64,000 nt of DNA from Streptomyces sp. LUP30 (GCF_001746365.1 NZ_MJAJ01000022.1:60193-124192), one strand, 5' to 3'; counted from the first letter of the stretch, positions 19,069-32,267 are shown. The notes: generated by a model from the letters alone, not told the origin. Program-made: numbers and translations.

Positions 19069-20169
19069 TCAGGAACGCTGCCTGAGCCTTTGCGCGAGCG
19101 GAGCCGAGGAGTCCGCGTCGCCCCCCGGGGCAGCCGCCGGAGCCGGCACGCCCGGGTCCACCGTAGCCGCCGCCGCCGCCGTCACCGGGGACGCCGAGGC
19201 CGCGGAGTGCGCCCGCGCCGCGGTGTCGTGACCGACGAAATACGTCGGACGGTTCTGCACCGCCGTGTAGATCCGGCCCACGTACTCGCCGAGCAGGCCC
19301 ACACAGACCAGCTGGACCGCGCCGATGAACAGCACCCCGATGAACAGGGACGTCCAGCCCGGAACGGTGTGCTGGAAGGCGTGCGCGCTCAGCGTGTAGA
19401 TCATCAGGGCGAGGCAGACCAGGAACGCGAAGCCGCCCAGCCAGGTGGCGATGCGCAGGGGCGCCGCCGAGAACCCCGTGACGCTGTCCACGGCCAGCCG
19501 GATCATCCGACCCAGGGGGTACTTGCTCTGGCCCGCCGGCCGCGGGGCCCGCTCGTAGGTGACCTCGCCGCTGGGAAAGCCCAGCCAGGGCACGAGGAGG
19601 CGGTAGACCCGCTGCTGGTCCGGCAGCGCCTTCAGGGCGTCCACCGCGGCCCTGCTCAGCAGCCGGAAGTCACCTGCCTGGGCCGGCACGGACGGGCCCG
19701 CCAGACGGCGCACCAGGCGGTAGTACAGGCCCGCCGTCCACCGCTTGAAGCCGGTGTCGCTGGCCCGGTCGGCCCGGATGCCGTACACGATGTCCAGGTG
19801 CTCGGCGCGGGCCAGCGTGAGCATGTCGGGAATCTTCTCGGGCGGGTCCTGCAGGTCCGCGTCGATGCTGACCACATAGGCGCCCACGGCCCGGTCGAGG
19901 CCCGCGGTGAGGGCGGCCTGGTGACCGGAGTTGCGGCGCAGACCGATCACGCGCAGTTCCGGCCAGCCGAGCCGGAAGGCGTCGAGGAGCGCGGCCGTGC
20001 GGTCCGTGCTGCCGTCGTCCACGGCGACGACCTCGTACGGGACGCCGAGGCCGGCGAGGACCGGACGCAACCGGCTGACCAGCGCGGGAAGGACCTCTTC
20101 CTCGTTGTACATCGGTATGACGACCGACAAGACGGTCGCAGCAGCCGTGGTCGTCGGCGCTTCGGACAC
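19069..20169 (-). CDS. Family 2 polyprenyl-phosphate glycosyltransferase (GtrB/DPM-like)
   Basis: 366 residues. The N-terminal GT-A domain (about 10-230) shows VVIPMYNEEE, VDDGSTDRT and SIDADLQDPPEKI, the metal/nucleotide-sugar and QDPPE motifs of dolichyl-phosphate mannose synthase-type enzymes. Two C-terminal membrane segments follow (about 245-270 and 285-305), then an Ala/Pro-rich cytosolic tail. It probably loads a sugar onto polyprenyl phosphate at the inner membrane face. The start GTG at 20169 (VSEAPTTTAAATVLSVVIPM) has a GGGGAGG site. It is divergent from a PIG-V-type membrane transferase that could use the lipid-linked sugar. Confidence 0.9.
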   Translation of the reverse strand: MSEAPTTTAAATVLSVVIPMYNEEEVLPALVSRLRPVLAGLGVPYEVVAVDDGSTDRTAALLDAFRLGWPELRVIGLRRNSGHQAALTAGLDRAVGAYVVSIDADLQDPPEKIPDMLTLARAEHLDIVYGIRADRASDTGFKRWTAGLYYRLVRRLAGPSVPAQAGDFRLLSRAAVDALKALPDQQRVYRLLVPWLGFPSGEVTYERAPRPAGQSKYPLGRMIRLAVDSVTGFSAAPLRIATWLGGFAFLVCLALMIYTLSAHAFQHTVPGWTSLFIGVLFIGAVQLVCVGLLGEYVGRIYTAVQNRPTYFVGHDTAARAHSAASASPVTAAAAATVDPGVPAPAAAPGGDADSSAPLAQRLRQRS

Positions 20170-20208
20170 CCGTCCTCCCCCCACCTGTGGCGCACATGTG
20201 CGACTCTG

Positions 20209-20239
20209 TTGCGATCTTATGACCGCACTCTTATGACCG
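20209..20239 (+). promoter_or_regulatory. Predicted promoter and 11-bp direct repeat before the PIG-V-type gene
   Basis: -35 TTGCGA and -10 TATGAC with a 17-bp spacer, about 70 bp before the ATG. TCTTATGACCG occurs twice with a 14-bp period (20215-20225 and 20229-20239), the second copy covering the -10. Confidence 0.5.
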
Positions 20240-20309
20240 AACGTCACGATCATCCGGACAACGGCGCCGCCCCTGGGTGTCCGGCGATCGGCCGAGGGGG
20301 ACCCCAGCC

Positions 20310-21587
20310 ATGAGCACGGCTTCCAGCGACACGGCGACCGATCCCGCCGTGCCCGACGGGCCGACGGAGCCGTCGCGGCGACAGCGCCGCCTCGCCCTGC
20401 CCGACGGGGTACGACCGTACCTCGCCCCGCTGCTCCTCTACGGCGTGACGAAGCTCGTGGGACTGACCGTGTTCGTCCGGCTCCTGAAAGCGGCCGACGA
20501 GTACCAGAAGAAGGACCCGCGCTTCGGCGGCGGCGCCCACTGGTGGGACGTGCTCGCCACCTGGGACGGCTGGTGGTACCTCCAGGTCGCCGAGAAGGGG
20601 TACGAGCCCGGCCCGCTGGTGAAACTGGCTCCCGGCGGCCTGTTCACCGTCAAGCAGAACTCCGTGGCGTTCTTCCCCCTCTACCCGGGCCTGATCCGGG
20701 GGGTCTCCGAGATCACCGGCCTCGGCCTGTACGGGTCCGCGATCGCGGTCTCGGTCCTCGCCTCCTTCGTCGCGGCCGCCGGCGTCTACGCGGTGATCTC
20801 GACGCTGGCCGGCGCGCGGGCGGGCACGATCGCGGCCGGCCTGTGGGCGCTGGCGCCCGGCGCGGGCGTGCAGTGGGCGGTCTACTCGGAGTCGGTGTTC
20901 GTCGCCATCGCCGCCTGGTGCTGTTACTGCGTGATGAAGAACCGCTGGGTTGCCGCGGGACTGCTCGCCTTCCTGGCCGGGCTCAACCGGCCGACGTCCG
21001 CCGCGCTCATCGGCGCGGTCGGCCTCGCCGCGATCGTCGCCCTCGCCCGGCCGGAGAGCAGACGCGAGCACGGGGTCGCCGGGCCCGTGTACGCCATGAT
21101 CGCCGCCCCGCTGGGCCTGCTCACCTACGTCACCTGGGTCGGCCTCGAGGCGAACGACCTCACCGCCTACTTCACGCTCCAGCGCGAGGGCTGGGCCCAC
21201 TACTTCGACTTCGGCGCCTACACCCTGGACGTGCTGGGCAACACGGCGATCGGGCACAACAACTACCTGTTCGCGTTCTCCGTGCCCGACCTCATCGCCG
21301 TCCAGCTGGTCCTGGCACTGCCGTTCCTGATCGCGCTGATGCTGCGCAGGAAGCCGCCGCTGGTGCTGGTCGCGTACACCCTGGCGAGCGTCATCGCCGT
21401 CCTGGGGACCCAGCAGATGTTCGGCAACACGGGCCGCTACCTGCTCCCGGTCTTCCCCCTCCTCCTGGCCCCGGCCGCGGCGATGAGCCGCCTGAAGTGG
21501 CCGAGCCTGACGGTGTTCTTCACCACCGCGGCCGTCGCCTCGGGCTGGTACGCCCACTTCGTCATCTTCGAACTGGGAATCCCGTAA
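20310..21587 (+). CDS. Multi-spanning membrane mannosyltransferase-like protein (PIG-V family)
   Basis: 425 residues with a polar N-terminus (about 1-40) and about ten hydrophobic segments. WWDVLATWDGWWYLQVAEKG just after the first membrane helix is the WDxxxY-type luminal loop of PIG-V / GT-C enzymes. FPLYPGLIRG and the LNRPTSAALIGAVG segment also fit. GT-C enzymes transfer sugar from a polyprenyl-phosphate donor on the outer membrane face, consistent with the divergent GT2 gene. The acceptor is unknown. Start ATG at 20310 with a GAGGGGG site 10 nt before. Confidence 0.85.
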   Translation: MSTASSDTATDPAVPDGPTEPSRRQRRLALPDGVRPYLAPLLLYGVTKLVGLTVFVRLLKAADEYQKKDPRFGGGAHWWDVLATWDGWWYLQVAEKGYEPGPLVKLAPGGLFTVKQNSVAFFPLYPGLIRGVSEITGLGLYGSAIAVSVLASFVAAAGVYAVISTLAGARAGTIAAGLWALAPGAGVQWAVYSESVFVAIAAWCCYCVMKNRWVAAGLLAFLAGLNRPTSAALIGAVGLAAIVALARPESRREHGVAGPVYAMIAAPLGLLTYVTWVGLEANDLTAYFTLQREGWAHYFDFGAYTLDVLGNTAIGHNNYLFAFSVPDLIAVQLVLALPFLIALMLRRKPPLVLVAYTLASVIAVLGTQQMFGNTGRYLLPVFPLLLAPAAAMSRLKWPSLTVFFTTAAVASGWYAHFVIFELGIP

Positions 21588-21799
21588 CCACACCGAGGCC
21601 CGAGCGGCCCGGCCGGGCGGTCCGCCCGAGCGGCCTTCCTCGCCGAACGGCGCGCCGCAGACCGTCCCCGGCCACGGCGAACCCGTCGCGGGCGGCGTCC
21701 GGGCGGTCTGAGGGCTCTCGCCGGAGCCGGGGCGCTCCGCGACCGTGGCCGTCCCCGTAGCGCGGTAGAACGCCGGGCAGGGACCGTCCCGGGCACGCC

Positions 21800-21840
21800 G
21801 AAGGGCGGTCCCCCCGTGAAACACGGGGAGACCGCCCTTC
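21800..21840 (-). terminator. Terminator downstream of rpoC
   Basis: Stem GAAGGGCGGTC pairs with GACCGCCCTTC and continues after one mismatch as CCCCGTG / CACGGGG, with loop AAA. It begins 20 bp past the rpoC stop. The rest of the 272-bp gap to the PIG-V-type gene (from 21588) shows no gene. Confidence 0.9.
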
Positions 21841-21859
21841 AGTGCGTCGGACTCACGCC

Positions 21860-25759
<3,900 letters not shown>

Positions 25760-25821
25760 TATGCGTCAATCCCTCTCAGGGTTGTAAGTCTTGGGGTCTG
25801 ATACGGGGGTCCCGGGGCCGG

Positions 25822-25857
25822 CCGGAGGTTCAGGGATCTTCATCGCCGAACCTCCGG
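25822..25857 (-). terminator. Intercistronic hairpin between rpoB and rpoC
   Basis: A perfect 10-bp stem (CCGGAGGTTC / GAACCTCCGG) with a 16-nt loop, right after the rpoB stop. It probably acts as a processing or attenuation structure rather than a full terminator. Confidence 0.55.
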
Positions 25858-25869
25858 ACCGGACTCCCG

Positions 25870-28800
25870 TCAGACCTCTTCGACGCTGCTCGGCTCGCGC
25901 CGGGACAGGTCGATGCCGAGCTCCTCCGCCGCGCGGAAGACGTCCTCGTCGGTGTCACGCATCTCGATGGACATACCGTCGCTGGACAGCACCTCCACGT
26001 TCAGGCAGAGAGACTGCATCTCCTTGATGAGCACCTTGAAGGACTCGGGGATGCCGGGCTCGGGGATGTTCTCGCCCTTGACGATGGCCTCGTAGACCTT
26101 CACGCGGCCGGTGACGTCGTCGGACTTGATGGTCAGGAGCTCCTGGAGGGCGTACGCGGCGCCGTATGCCTCCAGCGCCCACACCTCCATCTCACCGAAG
26201 CGCTGACCGCCGAACTGCGCCTTACCACCCAGCGGCTGCTGGGTGATCATCGAGTACGGACCGGTCGAACGGGCGTGCAGCTTGTCGTCGACCAGGTGGT
26301 GCAGCTTCAGGATGTACATGTACCCGATGGAGATCGGGTCCGGGAACGGCTCACCGGAGCGGCCGTCGAACAGCCTCGCCTTGCCGGTCGGCTGCACCAT
26401 CCGCTCACCGTCGCGGTTCGGGATGGTGTGCTGCAGCAGACCCGCGAGCTCGTCCTCACGGGCGCCGTCGAACACCGGGGTGGCGACGTTGGTGCCCGGG
26501 GCGACCTGGTCGGCGCCGATGACCTGCAGGCGCTGCGCCCAGTCCTCGCCGAGCCCGGAGACGTCCCAGCCGCGGCTGGCGAGCCAGCCGAGGTGGATCT
26601 CCAGCACCTGTCCCGGGTTCATTCGGGACGGCACGCCCAGCGGGTTGAGGATGATGTCGACCGGGGTCCCGTCCTCGAGGAACGGCATGTCCTCGATGGG
26701 CAGGATCTTGGAGATGACACCCTTGTTGCCGTGACGGCCGGCGAGCTTGTCACCGTCCGTGATCTTGCGCTTCTGCGCCACGTAGACACGAACCAGCTGG
26801 TTCACGCCCGGCGGCAGCTCGTCGCCTTCCTCACGGTCGAAGACGCGGACGCCGATGACCTTGCCGATCTCGCCGTGCGGCACCTTCAGCGAGGTGTCAC
26901 GGACCTCACGGGCCTTCTCGCCGAAGATCGCGCGCAGCAGGCGCTCCTCCGGGGTCAGCTCCGTCTCGCCCTTGGGCGTGACCTTGCCGACCAGGATGTC
27001 GCCTGCGACGACCTCGGCGCCGATGCGGATGATGCCGCGCTCGTCGAGGTCGGCGAGGACCTCCTCGGAGACGTTCGGGATGTCCCGGGTGATCTCCTCG
27101 GGGCCGAGCTTGGTGTCACGGGCGTCGACCTCGTGCTCCTCGATGTGGATCGAGGAGAGGACGTCGTCCTGCACGAGGCGCTGCGACAGGATGATCGCGT
27201 CCTCGTAGTTGTGACCCTCCCACGGCATGAACGCGACGAGCAGGTTCTTGCCCAGCGCCATCTCGCCGTTCTCGGTGGCCGGGCCGTCGGCGAGGACCTG
27301 ACCGGTGATGATCCGGTCGCCCTCGTTGACGATGACCTTCTGGTTGACCGAGGTGCCCTGGTTGGAGCGCGAGAACTTGGCCAGGCGGTACGTGATGTAC
27401 GTGCCGTCGTCGTTGGTCGTGGTGATGTAGTCCGCGGAGACCTCCTGGACCACACCGTCCTTCTCGGCCTTGACCACGTCGCCGGCGTCGACGGCGGAGC
27501 GGTACTCCATGCCGGTGCCGACGAGCGGGGACTCGCTCTTGATGAGCGGCACGGCCTGACGCATCATGTTCGCGCCCATGAGGGCACGGTTGGCGTCGTC
27601 GTGCTCGAGGAACGGGATCATGGCGGTCGCGACCGACACCATCTGGCGCGGCGAGACGTCCATGTAGTCCACGTCGTCACCGGGGACGTAGTCGACCTCG
27701 CCGCCACGACGGCGGACCAGGACGCGGTTCTCGGTGAAGCGCATGTCGTCGTCGAGCGTGGCGTTGGCCTGCGCGATGACGAACCGGTCCTCCTCGTCGG
27801 CCGTGAGGTAGTCGACCTCGTCGGTGACGATGCCGTCGGTGACCCGGCGGTACGGCGTCTCGACGAAGCCGAACGCGTTGACCCGGCCGTAGGAGGCGAG
27901 CGAACCGATCAGACCGATGTTCGGGCCTTCGGGCGTCTCGATCGGGCACATGCGTCCGTAGTGGGACGGGTGCACGTCACGGACCTCGAAGCCGGCCCGC
28001 TCACGGGAGAGACCACCCGGGCCGAGCGCCGACAGACGGCGCTTGTGGGTGAGACCCGACAGCGGGTTGTTCTGGTCCATGAACTGCGACAGCTGGCTGG
28101 TGCCGAAGAACTCCTTGATGGAGGCGACGACCGGCCGGATGTTGATCAGGGTCTGCGGCGTGATCGCCTCGACGTCCTGGGTCGTCATCCGCTCGCGGAC
28201 GACTCGCTCCATACGCGCCAGACCCGTACGGACCTGGTTCTGGATGAGCTCGCCGACGCTGCGCAGACGACGGTTGCCGAAGTGGTCGATGTCGTCGGTC
28301 TCGACGACGATCGTGGTGCCGTTGTCCGCACCCGTCTCGGTCTCGCCGGCGTGCAGCTTGACCAGGTACTTGATCGTCGAGATGACGTCCTCGACGGTCA
28401 GGACGCCCGCGTCGAGCGGAGCGTCCGCACCCAGCTTCTTGTTGACCTTGTAGCGGCCGACCTTCGCGAGGTCGTAGCGCTTGGGGTTGAAATAAAGGTT
28501 CTCAAGAAGCGTCTGCGCGGCCTCACGCGTGGGGGGCTCGCCCGGACGCAGCTTGCGGTAGATGTCCAGCAGCGCGTCGTCCTGGCCCTGGGTGTGGTCC
28601 TTCTCCAGGGTGGCGCGCATGGACTCGTACTCGCCGAACTCCTCCAGGATCTGCTCGGTGGTCCAGCCGAGAGCCTTCAGGAGGACGGTGACGGACTGCT
28701 TGCGCTTGCGGTCGATGCGGACACCGACCATGTCGCGCTTGTCGATCTCCATCTCCAGCCAGGCGCCCCGGGAGGGGATGATCTTGGCGGAGAAGATGTC

Positions 28801-29355
28801 CTTGTCGGACGTCTTGTCGATCGAGGAGTCGAAGTAGACGCCCGGCGAACGGACCAGCTGCGACACCACGACACGCTCGGTGCCGTTGATGACGAAGGTG
28901 CCCTTGTTGGTCATGAGCGGGAAGTCGCCCATGAAGACCGTCTGGGACTTGATCTCGCCGGTCTCGTTGTTCGTGAACTCGGCCGTCACGAAGAGCGGGG
29001 CCGCGTACGTGAAGTCACGGTCCTTGCACTCGTCGATGCTGTTCTTCGGCGGCTCGAAACGGTGGTCGCGGAAAGTCAGCGACATCGACCCGGAGAAGTC
29101 CTCGATCGGAGAGATCTCCTCGAAGATCTCCTCCAGACCCGACTTCGTGGGGACGTCCTGACCGGACTCCAGAGCCGCCTCGACCCGACTCTGCCAGGCG
29201 GTGTTCCCGAGCAGCCAGTCAAAGCTCTCGGTCTGCAACGCGAGCAGGTTGGGAACCTCGAGGGGCTCCTTGATCTTTGCAAAAGAGATGCGCAGCGGGG
29301 CGGTGCTGGCGGCGTTGTTCGTATTCGCGGTCGAGGCGTTGCGCGAGGCGGCCAA
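25870..29355 (-). CDS. rpoB: DNA-directed RNA polymerase subunit beta
   Basis: 1161 residues. The start is TTG at 29355, which gives the conserved LAASRNASTANTNNAAS N-terminus and has a GAAGGA site; the frame is open 20 codons upstream without conservation. The rifampicin region GTSQLSQFMDQNNPLSGLTH and KRRLSALGPGGLSRERAG are wild type. Also present are the catalytic-region motif DKLAGRHGNKGVISK and the C-terminal LHARSTGPYSMITQQPLGGK. Transcribed from the promoter at 29537-29565. Confidence 0.99.
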   Translation of the reverse strand: MAASRNASTANTNNAASTAPLRISFAKIKEPLEVPNLLALQTESFDWLLGNTAWQSRVEAALESGQDVPTKSGLEEIFEEISPIEDFSGSMSLTFRDHRFEPPKNSIDECKDRDFTYAAPLFVTAEFTNNETGEIKSQTVFMGDFPLMTNKGTFVINGTERVVVSQLVRSPGVYFDSSIDKTSDKDIFSAKIIPSRGAWLEMEIDKRDMVGVRIDRKRKQSVTVLLKALGWTTEQILEEFGEYESMRATLEKDHTQGQDDALLDIYRKLRPGEPPTREAAQTLLENLYFNPKRYDLAKVGRYKVNKKLGADAPLDAGVLTVEDVISTIKYLVKLHAGETETGADNGTTIVVETDDIDHFGNRRLRSVGELIQNQVRTGLARMERVVRERMTTQDVEAITPQTLINIRPVVASIKEFFGTSQLSQFMDQNNPLSGLTHKRRLSALGPGGLSRERAGFEVRDVHPSHYGRMCPIETPEGPNIGLIGSLASYGRVNAFGFVETPYRRVTDGIVTDEVDYLTADEEDRFVIAQANATLDDDMRFTENRVLVRRRGGEVDYVPGDDVDYMDVSPRQMVSVATAMIPFLEHDDANRALMGANMMRQAVPLIKSESPLVGTGMEYRSAVDAGDVVKAEKDGVVQEVSADYITTTNDDGTYITYRLAKFSRSNQGTSVNQKVIVNEGDRIITGQVLADGPATENGEMALGKNLLVAFMPWEGHNYEDAIILSQRLVQDDVLSSIHIEEHEVDARDTKLGPEEITRDIPNVSEEVLADLDERGIIRIGAEVVAGDILVGKVTPKGETELTPEERLLRAIFGEKAREVRDTSLKVPHGEIGKVIGVRVFDREEGDELPPGVNQLVRVYVAQKRKITDGDKLAGRHGNKGVISKILPIEDMPFLEDGTPVDIILNPLGVPSRMNPGQVLEIHLGWLASRGWDVSGLGEDWAQRLQVIGADQVAPGTNVATPVFDGAREDELAGLLQHTIPNRDGERMVQPTGKARLFDGRSGEPFPDPISIGYMYILKLHHLVDDKLHARSTGPYSMITQQPLGGKAQFGGQRFGEMEVWALEAYGAAYALQELLTIKSDDVTGRVKVYEAIVKGENIPEPGIPESFKVLIKEMQSLCLNVEVLSSDGMSIEMRDTDEDVFRAAEELGIDLSRREPSSVEEV

Positions 29356-29536
29356 GAGGGGGTCCTTCCGAGGGCTCGGACTCACTACGCGCGTACCGGC
29401 CCCTCTCTCGCGCACGGAGACGGACAGTTCCCGATCTGGCAGAAAGCCAGGTGGGAGACGTCTGATCGTCCGGGTTCAAGGGAGGGCATGCCCCTGGTGA
29501 CGGGCAGGGGACAGCTAACAGGCAGCGCAAAGGGTC

Positions 29537-29565
29537 AGTGTAGCCACTTGGCACACTGATGTCCA
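29537..29565 (-). promoter_or_regulatory. Predicted rpoB promoter
   Basis: Minus strand: -35 TGGACA, 17-bp spacer, -10 TACACT. It would give a leader of about 175 nt. The 29356-29931 gap (576 bp) otherwise holds only this promoter region and the rplL terminator; no gene seen. Confidence 0.75.
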
Positions 29566-29824
29566 GTGCGGGTTATTCGCGACCCTCGTGGTTCTCAACG
29601 CCCTCGGTCCGGTAGCCCTCAACGCACGGTGATACTGCCCTCTTCGTCGCCGATCCATGCCTCGGATTCGGATCGATGTGACGACGCGTCCTGAGAATTG
29701 CGCGCTGCGTGCGGTTCGTCAAGGCCCCCCCGCACGAACCGGGGTGCTCGGAGACACGACGAAGATCACCATACCCCCCGCTCAGAGGGGTACAAGGCAA
29801 CCGTGGCCGCACCCCAGGGAACGA

Positions 29825-29860
29825 CGAAGAGCGACCACCCAGATGGATGATCGCTCTTCG
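29825..29860 (-). terminator. Hairpin downstream of rplL
   Basis: Perfect 10-bp stem CGAAGAGCGA / TCGCTCTTCG with a 16-nt loop, about 70 bp after the rplL stop. Confidence 0.75.
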
Positions 29861-29931
29861 GTGCGTGGGCGTTACAGCCCCCGGAGGGGCAGTTTCAGCC
29901 TCCGCTCGCGGTCGTCGCCGACCGCAGGGTG

Positions 29932-30312
29932 TTACTTGACCTCGACCGAGGCGCCGGCGGCCTTGAGGGACTCGGCAGCCTTCTCCGCGGCCTCCTTGGC
30001 GACCTTCTCGAGAACGGGCTTCGGAGCGCCGTCCACGAGGTCCTTGGCCTCCTTCAGGCCCAGGGAGGTCAGCTCGCGCACGACCTTGATGACCTGGATC
30101 TTCTTCTCGCCGGCACCCGTGAGGATGACGTCGAACTCGTCCTGCTCCTCGACGGCCTCGGCGGCGGCGGCCGGACCGGCCGGACCGGCGACGGCGACCG
30201 CGGCGGCGGCGGTGACGTCGAACTTCTCCTCGAACGCCTTCACGAACTCGGAGAGCTGGATGAGGGTCATGCCCTCGAACTCGGCGAGCAGTTCGTCCTG
30301 GGTGAGAGCCAT
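29932..30312 (-). CDS. rplL: 50S ribosomal protein L7/L12
   Basis: Stalk protein that recruits GTPase factors. It has 126 residues: N-terminal dimerisation helices (MALTQDELLAEFEGMTLIQL), an Ala/Pro hinge (about 45-57) and the C-terminal domain (EFDVILTGAGEKKIQVIKVV, TSLGLKEAKDLVDGAPKPV). It lies 125 bp after rplJ. Confidence 0.99.
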   Translation of the reverse strand: MALTQDELLAEFEGMTLIQLSEFVKAFEEKFDVTAAAAVAVAGPAGPAAAAEAVEEQDEFDVILTGAGEKKIQVIKVVRELTSLGLKEAKDLVDGAPKPVLEKVAKEAAEKAAESLKAAGASVEVK

Positions 30313-30437
30313 TACGGCTTTCCTTCCACTAATTCGGCTGGTGCCGGTATGTACATGTCTGGCGGGCGTACGTTCGGCCCGCTACGACCGCTGCTTCAGG
30401 CGGACTGCCTCAGGCGGCGGTCATTTCGGGAGCCGAA

Positions 30438-30968
30438 TTACTCGGCACCGCCCTGCTCGGCCTGCTTGGCACGAAGAGCGTCCACGGTGCGGACGAGCTT
30501 CGAGGGAAGCGCCTGGAAGAGCTGAGCAGCCTGAGTCTGCTTACCCTTGAAGGCACCCGCCAGCTTGCTGAGCAGAACCTCGCGGGACTCGAGGTCCGCA
30601 AGCTTCTTGATCTCGTCGGCGGACAGCGCCTTGCCGTCAAGGACACCGCCCTTGATGACGAGGTTCGGGTTGTCCTTGGCGAAGTCACGAAGACCCTTCG
30701 CCGACTCCACCGGGTCACCGGTGATGAAGGCGACCGCCGTCGGACCGTTGAAAAGGTCGTCCAGCGTGTTGATCCCGGCCTCGTTGGCCGCAATCTTGGT
30801 CAGCGTGTTCTTCACCACGGCGTACTGGGCGTTCTCACCGAGCGAACGACGCAGCGTCTTGAGCTGCGCCACGGTGAGACCCCGGTACTCGGTCAGCACG
30901 GCGGCGTTCGAGCTGCGGAACGACTCCGTCAGCTCGGCTACCGCGGCAGCCTTGTCGGGCCTTGCCAT
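30438..30968 (-). CDS. rplJ: 50S ribosomal protein L10
   Basis: Stalk base that anchors L12 dimers. The 176 residues begin MARPDKAAAVAELTESFRSS and include VLTEYRGLTVAQLKTLRRSL and the VVKNTLTKIA segment. Start ATG at 30968 with a GGAAGGAGG site; the open frame extends upstream across the leader only. The 286-nt region between this start and the lipoprotein gene is where an autoregulatory L10 leader would lie. Confidence 0.99.
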   Translation of the reverse strand: MARPDKAAAVAELTESFRSSNAAVLTEYRGLTVAQLKTLRRSLGENAQYAVVKNTLTKIAANEAGINTLDDLFNGPTAVAFITGDPVESAKGLRDFAKDNPNLVIKGGVLDGKALSADEIKKLADLESREVLLSKLAGAFKGKQTQAAQLFQALPSKLVRTVDALRAKQAEQGGAE

Positions 30969-31026
30969 GAGCGTCGGCCTCCTTCCGGGTGATGAGGACC
31001 GCTCAGAAGGGGCTGTGACAGACGAA

Positions 31027-31053
31027 ACGCCCCGGCGCAGGCGCACGGGGCGT
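31027..31053 (-). promoter_or_regulatory. Hairpin in the rplJ leader
   Basis: Perfect 8-bp arms ACGCCCCG / CGGGGCGT with an 11-nt loop, 59-85 nt before the rplJ start. L10 leaders commonly fold into structures bound by the L10-L12 complex; whether this belongs to one cannot be decided by eye. A TTGCTT/TACTCT pair (18-bp spacer) near 31215 is a possible promoter. Confidence 0.45.
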
Positions 31054-31254
31054 AGCTCGACCGCAAGAATTCCGTGGGAGGATTTCTCTCGGGAGCACAT
31101 TCCACTGACACCTGCGCGGGTCGTCCGCATTGCAGCGAATCCTTCGGCCACCGCCCCCTCTTGCGAGAGCACGGCAACGACCAGCGGTCTTTGGCTTCTC
31201 GTGGAGAGTACGTGAACCGGTCGCCGTCAAGCAAATCCGCCCGTACGGACCACC

Positions 31255-32082
31255 TCAGCGGCGGGCCTTCCTCATCTCCTCGGCCATGTCGACGGTGTCC
31301 GAGGCCGGCGGGGCCTTCACGGTCACGGGCTTGCCGAAGTCGGTGAACGTGAGGGTGAGGTCGAGCTGACCGTGCCGTCCGAAGCCCTGCATGCGCAGCC
31401 GCCGTGTGCGGTCCTGGGCGTCGGCCCACAGGTCCATGGTGAGTTCGCCGACGCCCAGCTTCTCGTACTGGGCGAGGCTCTTCTCGGTCCGCTGCCGGAC
31501 GCTCGTCTCGGCGTCCTTGTACGAGGCGCGGATGGCGTCGAGGGTGGCGGTGCCCGTGTAGTGGGTGGTGCTCACGCCCCCGACGGTCTCCACACCGGCC
31601 TTCTTCAGGTCGTCGGCCGCGACGAGGAACCCGCTCTCGTGGGAGGGGTTGTCGCGGACCCGGTCCACCATCGTGCCCGTGTCGACCTTGATGCCGCTCG
31701 GGGTGCCTGTCCTGCCCGGCGCGCCGAACTTGATCCAGTGCTTGCCGCCCTGGCCGGGCTGGTCGGAGCCCACGTAGAGCACCCCGCCGACCAGCCGGAA
31801 CTCTCCGGTGCCGCGGTCGGCCCCGCTCAGCACGGTCGACTTCAGGCTCATCGCCGGCGGCTTGACGCCGATCGCGGCCTCGCCCTTGATCCGGCCCTCC
31901 TCCGGCGTCCTGCCGGTCATCCGGTAACGCAGGGAGACGGGCTCCTCCGCCTTCCGGGCGGCCCGTGTGACGGCGGCCGCTGCGGCCGGCTCGCCCCCGC
32001 CCCCGCCCTCGGAGCCGCCCACCGCCGCACAGCCGGTGACCAGCAGCACGGACAGCCCGAGGACACCCACGGAAGACCTCAT
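31255..32082 (-). CDS. Lipoprotein of the LppX/LprG-like type
   Basis: 275 residues with a signal peptide ending in the lipobox LVTGC (Cys18), then a Gly-rich linker, and a mature domain with GGVLYVGSDQ, GGKHWIKFG and STTHYTGT. The last two motifs recur in the neighbouring gene at 32268, so the two are paralogues. Proteins of this fold bind lipids in mycobacteria (LppX, LprG); the ligand here is unknown. It sits between rplA and rplJ, an old position in Streptomyces. The start at 32082 gives a short n-region MRSSVGVLG. Confidence 0.85.
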   Translation of the reverse strand: MRSSVGVLGLSVLLVTGCAAVGGSEGGGGGEPAAAAAVTRAARKAEEPVSLRYRMTGRTPEEGRIKGEAAIGVKPPAMSLKSTVLSGADRGTGEFRLVGGVLYVGSDQPGQGGKHWIKFGAPGRTGTPSGIKVDTGTMVDRVRDNPSHESGFLVAADDLKKAGVETVGGVSTTHYTGTATLDAIRASYKDAETSVRQRTEKSLAQYEKLGVGELTMDLWADAQDRTRRLRMQGFGRHGQLDLTLTFTDFGKPVTVKAPPASDTVDMAEEMRKARR

Positions 32083-32094
32083 TCAACTTCCCCC

Positions 32095-32212
32095 AGAACC
32101 CGGACCGCGGAACTCGTACGGAGGACTTGTACGGAGGTCTCGCACCCAGAACCCTTACAGAGGTCTCGTAACTGAGAATCCGTACCGAGGACTCGCACAC
32201 AGAACACACGGT
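32095..32212. repeat. Degenerate short direct repeats upstream of the first lipoprotein
   Basis: Variants of CTCGTACGGAGGAC / CTTGTACGGAGGTC / CTCGTAACTGAG and CCAGAACCC recur several times with 13-20 bp spacing in the 185-bp gap. They look like a decayed tandem duplication in a leader. Confidence 0.5.
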
Positions 32213-32267
32213 CGCATCACGGCAAGACCGTGAAGGTATCCCAGCGGGGCGGTGAGGGTCCTGTGGA

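Noticed and set aside
26275..29559. Long open frame opposite rpoB
   Set aside because: Same antisense effect of third-position GC; no ribosome site or recognisable motif.
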